Shown: positions 60,724-64,000 of the stretch, one piece after another
Layout of the letters: the number at the start of each line of letters is the position of its first letter
Numbering within the stretch: the stretch's first letter is position 1
Source: WLWS01 sp965243105
Lineage (GTDB): Bacteria; Pseudomonadota; Gammaproteobacteria; Eutrophobiales; Eutrophobiaceae
NCBI GenBank assembly: GCA_965243105.1
Contig: CBDEUC010000003.1
Coordinates: forward strand, 868,001-932,000
Reading direction: 5' to 3'
DNA length: 64,000 nt
Position numbers and translations under genes: made by a program
Notes under the pieces: model-generated
Databases searched by the model: none
What the model was told of the DNA's origin: nothing
The model's input: the letters and a program-made list of their open reading frames with translations, nothing else

Positions 60724-62711
60724 ATAAAATCATTTTGTGTCTCAGCCTGGTCTTCTCCTGCACTTTACAGGCCGGAAGCACCCGGACTATTGAACTCGCA
60801 GACCTGGATAACCTGGCGAGTGTTTCTGATCCACGTCTTTCACCGGATGGAAACTGGATTGTTTACGCTGTTTCCAGCGTCGACCAGGAGAAAGACGCCG
60901 ACATCAGCAACCTGTGGCTGAGTAGCTGGGATGGAAAGGAAACACGTCAACTCACTTTCAACAGGGCCAATAATAACCATCCAAGGTGGAGTGCGAATGG
61001 ACGTTATGTTGCCTACCTGTCTGACAGGGACGATGAGAATGGACTGCAACAGGCCTGGTTACTGGATGGCCACGGGGGCGAGCCAAGAAAGCTCAGCTCA
61101 TTTGAAGGCGGTGTGACGGAGCTGGCCTGGTCGCCGGATTCAAAACAGTTATTACTGGTCGTCAGCGTGGATAATTCCAACACCGATGATGCGCCCCGCC
61201 CCATCGTTATCGACCGGTATTACTTCAAGGAAGATGAAACGGGCTATCTTGAAACAGCGCGAACCCACCTGTTCCTGCTGGATATAGAGTCACAAAGTTC
61301 CGTACAGCTAACCCATGGCCCCTACGACGAGTTGCTACCGAGCTGGTCGCCAGACGGCAACAGGATTGCCTTTGTCACAAAACGTGACGAGGATTTTGAC
61401 CGGCACAGCAACTGGGATATTTATCTTACCGAAGCACGTTCCGGCGCTGTTCAGCAACTGTTGACGCGCAACCCCGGAACTGATTGTGAACCCAGCTGGT
61501 GTGCCGGAAGTCCACCGGCCTGGCATCCTGCGGGGAACAGACTGTCCTATATTCGTGGCGGTGATCCGGACCTGACCTGGTTTGCCCTGCAGCAGGTCGC
61601 CACGATTAATATTGATGATGATGAGAGTGAAAAGTTACCCACACTTTTACTGGACCGAAACACTCTCAACCCCCACTGGTCTGAAAACGGAAAGACACTT
61701 TACTTTATTCTTGAAGATAATCTCAGCCAGTACCTCGCGAAAATTGAGCTGCGAAGTGGAAAGGTGACCCGTCTCACTCAACCTGGCAGGGTTGTGAGCC
61801 ACTTTGACGTAGGCATTGACAACAAGGTTGTGCTGCTTTCAAGCACTGCCAACAGTCCCTACGAAGTAGGTGTGATTGACAGGGGTGAGTACCGCGCGCT
61901 GCATGACCATAACCCCTGGCTCAATCATATTGACCTGGGTAATACGGAAAGCATCAGCTTTAACAGCAAGGACGGTACGACTATCGATGCACTACTGGTC
62001 AAGCCGCCCTCGTACCGTGACGGCGAGCGCTATCCGCTCATCATGAACCTGCATGGTGGCCCGGTTTCCCAGCATGCCCATGATTTCCACTTTGACTGGC
62101 AGCTTTTTGCAGCCAGTGGTTACCTGGTCGTAGCACCCAACCCGCGAGGCAGCTCCGGAAAAGGCCTGGATTTTCAGAAAGCCATTATCAGTGACTGGGG
62201 TAACCTTGATGTCGATGACGTGCTCGCCTCCGTGGATTACCTTGTAAACAGGGGTATCGCCGACCCCGAACGTCTCGGGCTCTACGGCTGGAGCTACGGC
62301 GGTATGTTGACCAACTATGTCATCGCGTCAGATAACCGCTTTGCTGCTGCAGTCAGCGGCGCCGGTGTTTCAAACATGCTTGCAGGTTATGGTACCGACA
62401 TGTACATCCGCGACTGGAACATTGAACTTGGCGCGCCCTGGGAAAACCTGGATGCCTGGCTCAAGGTTTCCTACCCGTTCTACAATGCTGACAGGATAAA
62501 GACACCGACACTTTTTATGTGCGGTGAACTGGACTTCAACGTGCCACTGATTCACTCGGAGCAGATGTACCAGGCGCTACGGCAGCTGAATGTCCCTACC
62601 AGGCTGGTAATCTACCCGGATGAATACCATAGTTTTTATCGCCCCAGTTTTCGGGAAGATGAAATTGCCCGCCACCTGGACTGGTTCGATACCTATCTAT
62701 CTGTTCAATAG
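60720..62711 (+). CDS. Exported prolyl oligopeptidase (S9) family peptidase
   Basis: A 663-residue serine peptidase with a signal peptide (NKIILCLSLVFSCTLQA). The N-terminal beta-propeller has WD40-like/TolB-like repeats (DPRLSPDGNWIVYAVS, RWSANGRYVAYLSDRDDE, SWSPDGNRIAFVTKRDE). The alpha/beta-hydrolase domain carries the triad Ser525 (GLYGWSYGGML), Asp605 (CGELDFNVP) and His637 (DEYHSF). It resembles dipeptidyl or acylaminoacyl peptidases and acts in the periplasm on peptides. It is translationally coupled to the TPR-sulfotransferase and followed 20 bp later by the propeller-like protein. It may process a peptide taken up by the TonB receptor next door. Confidence 0.93.
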   Translation: MNKIILCLSLVFSCTLQAGSTRTIELADLDNLASVSDPRLSPDGNWIVYAVSSVDQEKDADISNLWLSSWDGKETRQLTFNRANNNHPRWSANGRYVAYLSDRDDENGLQQAWLLDGHGGEPRKLSSFEGGVTELAWSPDSKQLLLVVSVDNSNTDDAPRPIVIDRYYFKEDETGYLETARTHLFLLDIESQSSVQLTHGPYDELLPSWSPDGNRIAFVTKRDEDFDRHSNWDIYLTEARSGAVQQLLTRNPGTDCEPSWCAGSPPAWHPAGNRLSYIRGGDPDLTWFALQQVATINIDDDESEKLPTLLLDRNTLNPHWSENGKTLYFILEDNLSQYLAKIELRSGKVTRLTQPGRVVSHFDVGIDNKVVLLSSTANSPYEVGVIDRGEYRALHDHNPWLNHIDLGNTESISFNSKDGTTIDALLVKPPSYRDGERYPLIMNLHGGPVSQHAHDFHFDWQLFAASGYLVVAPNPRGSSGKGLDFQKAIISDWGNLDVDDVLASVDYLVNRGIADPERLGLYGWSYGGMLTNYVIASDNRFAAAVSGAGVSNMLAGYGTDMYIRDWNIELGAPWENLDAWLKVSYPFYNADRIKTPTLFMCGELDFNVPLIHSEQMYQALRQLNVPTRLVIYPDEYHSFYRPSFREDEIARHLDWFDTYLSVQ

Positions 62712-62731
62712 TCGAAGCAATAAGACCTGTC

Positions 62732-63670
62732 ATGGATAAGAATGTAGAACTTCCACGCCTGCTCGCCACGTCGGTGGTGCGGGGCAGCCAGCAGGGCGAT
62801 AGTCATGGTGGTGTCTACAGCATTGATTTTTCAAAGCAGGAAATTATCCAGCACATTGACTGGAATACCACTGATATTGATTTTAAAGGACGGGGCTGGG
62901 ACCGCGGCCTGCGGGGAATCGAGTTTTTTCGCCAGAAAATTTTTATCGCTGCCAGTGACGAATTATTTGTCTATGACACGCAATTCCAGCAGATCAATTC
63001 CTATCGCAATCGTTACCTCAAACACTGTCACGAAATTGCGCGCATGGGAAACATGCTGTTCCTGTCCTCGACCGGCTTTGACAGCCTGCTTGGCTTTGAT
63101 CTTGGACGAAGTTCTTTCTCGTGGGGTCTTTACATCTCGAGGGATAATAATGGCTTTAAGGGCCAGGTTTTTGACCCACTCGATGCTAATGGCCCGACAA
63201 TTAGCAATGAACTGCATTTGAATAATGTTCATGTGGACGACAGCGGTATGTATTGCAGTGGCCTGCACACCGAAAGCCTTCTCTACGTGGATGAAAAATT
63301 TAACGTGAGAAAGTTTTCCAGCCTGCCCACAGGTGCCCATAATGCCCAGCCCTTCAGAAATGGGATCCTGTTTAATGATACGGCAGCGAACTGCGTGCGC
63401 TACGTAGACCGTGATGGACTCAACAGGGTATTCCCTGTGCCAATGTACCGAGAGGAGCAACTGGAATTCAATGGAATTGACGATAGCAATATTGCACGCC
63501 AGGGCTTTGGCCGGGGGCTTTGCACCTTCGACGGGCGTTTCGTTATCGCCGGCTCTTCCCCGTCAACGGTGGCCGTCTATGATCTTCATAGCGGTGACCG
63601 CGTGGCTTCGGTGAACCTCACCATGGATGTCAGGAATGCCATACATGGCCTGGAAGTCTGGCCGGTTTAG
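62732..63670 (+). CDS. Propeller-like protein of unknown function (DUF4915-like)
   Basis: A 312-residue soluble protein without a signal peptide. Repeated beta-strand blocks (GGVYSIDFSKQEIIQHIDW, IFIAASDELFVYDTQF, MYCSGLHTESLLYVDEKF, FVIAGSSPSTVAVYDLHSGD) suggest a beta-propeller. HEIARMGNMLFLSSTGFDSL and LHLNNVHVDDSG contain conserved-looking His and Asp. It resembles the DUF4915/TIGR03032 family by general appearance, without certainty. It is the last gene of the TPR-sulfotransferase/S9 peptidase operon and may bind or scaffold the modified product. No enzymatic motif is recognised. Confidence 0.75.
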   Translation: MDKNVELPRLLATSVVRGSQQGDSHGGVYSIDFSKQEIIQHIDWNTTDIDFKGRGWDRGLRGIEFFRQKIFIAASDELFVYDTQFQQINSYRNRYLKHCHEIARMGNMLFLSSTGFDSLLGFDLGRSSFSWGLYISRDNNGFKGQVFDPLDANGPTISNELHLNNVHVDDSGMYCSGLHTESLLYVDEKFNVRKFSSLPTGAHNAQPFRNGILFNDTAANCVRYVDRDGLNRVFPVPMYREEQLEFNGIDDSNIARQGFGRGLCTFDGRFVIAGSSPSTVAVYDLHSGDRVASVNLTMDVRNAIHGLEVWPV

Positions 63671-63680
63671 ATTAACCGTT

Positions 63681-63731
63681 AAAAATAAAAAAAGGCCAGT
63701 GACTCACTTGAGTCACTGGCCTTTACTTTAC
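63681..63731. terminator. Bidirectional rho-independent terminator between convergent genes
   Basis: A perfect 15-bp stem, AAAGGCCAGTGACTC (63691-63705) and GAGTCACTGGCCTTT (63710-63724), with loop ACTT. An A-rich tract at 63681-63693 gives a strong U-run for the leftward TonB receptor gene, while CTTTACTTTAC gives a weaker one for the rightward operon. It lies between the stops at 63670 and 63737. Confidence 0.88.
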
Positions 63732-63736
63732 AGAGA

Positions 63737-64000
63737 TTAATTAAAATATCGTTTTATGCGCAGACCAAAGTTCCTTGGTCGGTTTGTAACAACCCTGTCG
63801 CGACCAAAGTGACGCTGCAGTTCGAATACAGGATGGTAAAGAACAGCCCTCTCATCCCACAAGTTGTTCACGTAAACCTCGGCCTGCCATTTTTCATTCC
63901 CAAAACCAGCGCGCACATCACCAATGGTATAAGCGGGCTGCTTGAGTTGCGGAATAGGCTCAGCATCAGGAACAACCTTGTTAAGCGAACTTCCGGTGTG
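63737..64000 (-). CDS. TonB-dependent receptor, C-terminal end (partial)
   Basis: The last 87 codons of a leftward gene running in from the right edge, with the stop TAA at 63737-63739. The translation shows late barrel strands (AYTIGDVRAGFGNEKWQAEV, YVNNLWDERAVLYHP) and ends VVTNRPRNFGLRIKRYFN. That is the typical terminal beta-signal of TonB-dependent receptors: compare RPRTFGFRMSYDY at the end of the receptor at 14.2 kb. It resembles the receptor at 14.2 kb in its final strand and in having a strong hairpin terminator right behind it. The N-terminus is outside the window. Confidence 0.88.
   Translation of the reverse strand, partial: HTGSSLNKVVPDAEPIPQLKQPAYTIGDVRAGFGNEKWQAEVYVNNLWDERAVLYHPVFELQRHFGRDRVVTNRPRNFGLRIKRYFN

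Noticed and set aside
1..64000. Mobile elements, prophage, CRISPR, tRNA or rRNA genes
   Set aside because: No transposase, integrase, phage structural gene, spacer-repeat array or tRNA-like cloverleaf was recognised; gene order looks like stable catabolic operons.

Overview
The window looks like a chromosomal segment of an aerobic marine gammaproteobacterium. The evidence is indirect: TonB-dependent receptors, betaine/carnitine/choline-type transporters, DMSP (dimethylsulfoniopropionate) genes, TPR-sulfotransferases and many Fe(II)/2-oxoglutarate oxygenases. No rRNA, tRNA, CRISPR array, insertion sequence or phage gene was recognised. The whole segment reads as a catabolic island for methylated zwitterions: carnitine, gamma-butyrobetaine, glycine betaine, proline betaine and DMSP.

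Left end (1-5.5 kb, minus strand): a corrinoid methyl-transfer cassette (non-pyrrolysine MttB-family methyltransferase, corrinoid protein, DUF1638 protein, small 'virulence factor' family protein cut by the edge), preceded by an N-methylproline/dimethylglycine demethylase-type flavoprotein. 5.7-8 kb (plus): an unknown protein, a sulfotransferase and an Asp/Asn beta-hydroxylase-like oxygenase. 8-17 kb (minus): a hydroxyproline-betaine epimerase-like enolase-superfamily enzyme coupled to an M24 creatinase-fold protein, two TPR-sulfotransferases, and a TonB receptor with its own terminator. 17.4-29.1 kb: a quaternary-amine Rieske oxygenase, a LysR regulator, a SoxB-like FAD oxidase, a second MttB protein, a very probable DMSP lyase DddP, a BCCT transporter, a third MttB protein and two SDR dehydrogenases. 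29.2-32.3 kb: an ArsR regulator with a perfect palindrome in front of it, an ArsM-like methyltransferase, a beta-hydroxyacid dehydrogenase and a 2OG oxygenase.

32.6-42 kb (plus): a carnitine/gamma-butyrobetaine operon (gamma-butyrobetaine dioxygenase-like, BKACE, carnitine dehydrogenase-thioesterase fusion, acyl-CoA dehydrogenase, CaiD-like hydratase, NDP-forming acyl-CoA ligase, BCCT transporter). It is followed by a minus-strand CdhR/GbdR-like regulator operon with a phytanoyl-CoA-dioxygenase-like protein and a class II aldolase. 46-54 kb (plus): a dimethylglycine dehydrogenase-like protein, a GFA-type formaldehyde-handling protein and soxBDAG, which would carry dimethylglycine through sarcosine to glycine. 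54-55.1 kb (minus): a DMSP demethylase DmdA homologue. 55.3-58.7 kb: a VOC-fold dioxygenase, a Rieske ferredoxin, an MFS transporter and a PhyH oxygenase. 58.7-64 kb: a third TPR-sulfotransferase, an exported S9 peptidase, a propeller-like protein and the C-terminus of another TonB receptor.

Together the genes give an almost continuous route gamma-butyrobetaine -> carnitine -> 3-dehydrocarnitine -> glycine betaine -> dimethylglycine -> sarcosine -> glycine. Beside it run a corrinoid demethylation branch and both DMSP fates (demethylation and cleavage). The least explained parts are the three MttB paralogues sharing one visible corrinoid protein, the M24 protein coupled to the epimerase, and the recurring TPR-sulfotransferase/TonB-receptor modules.
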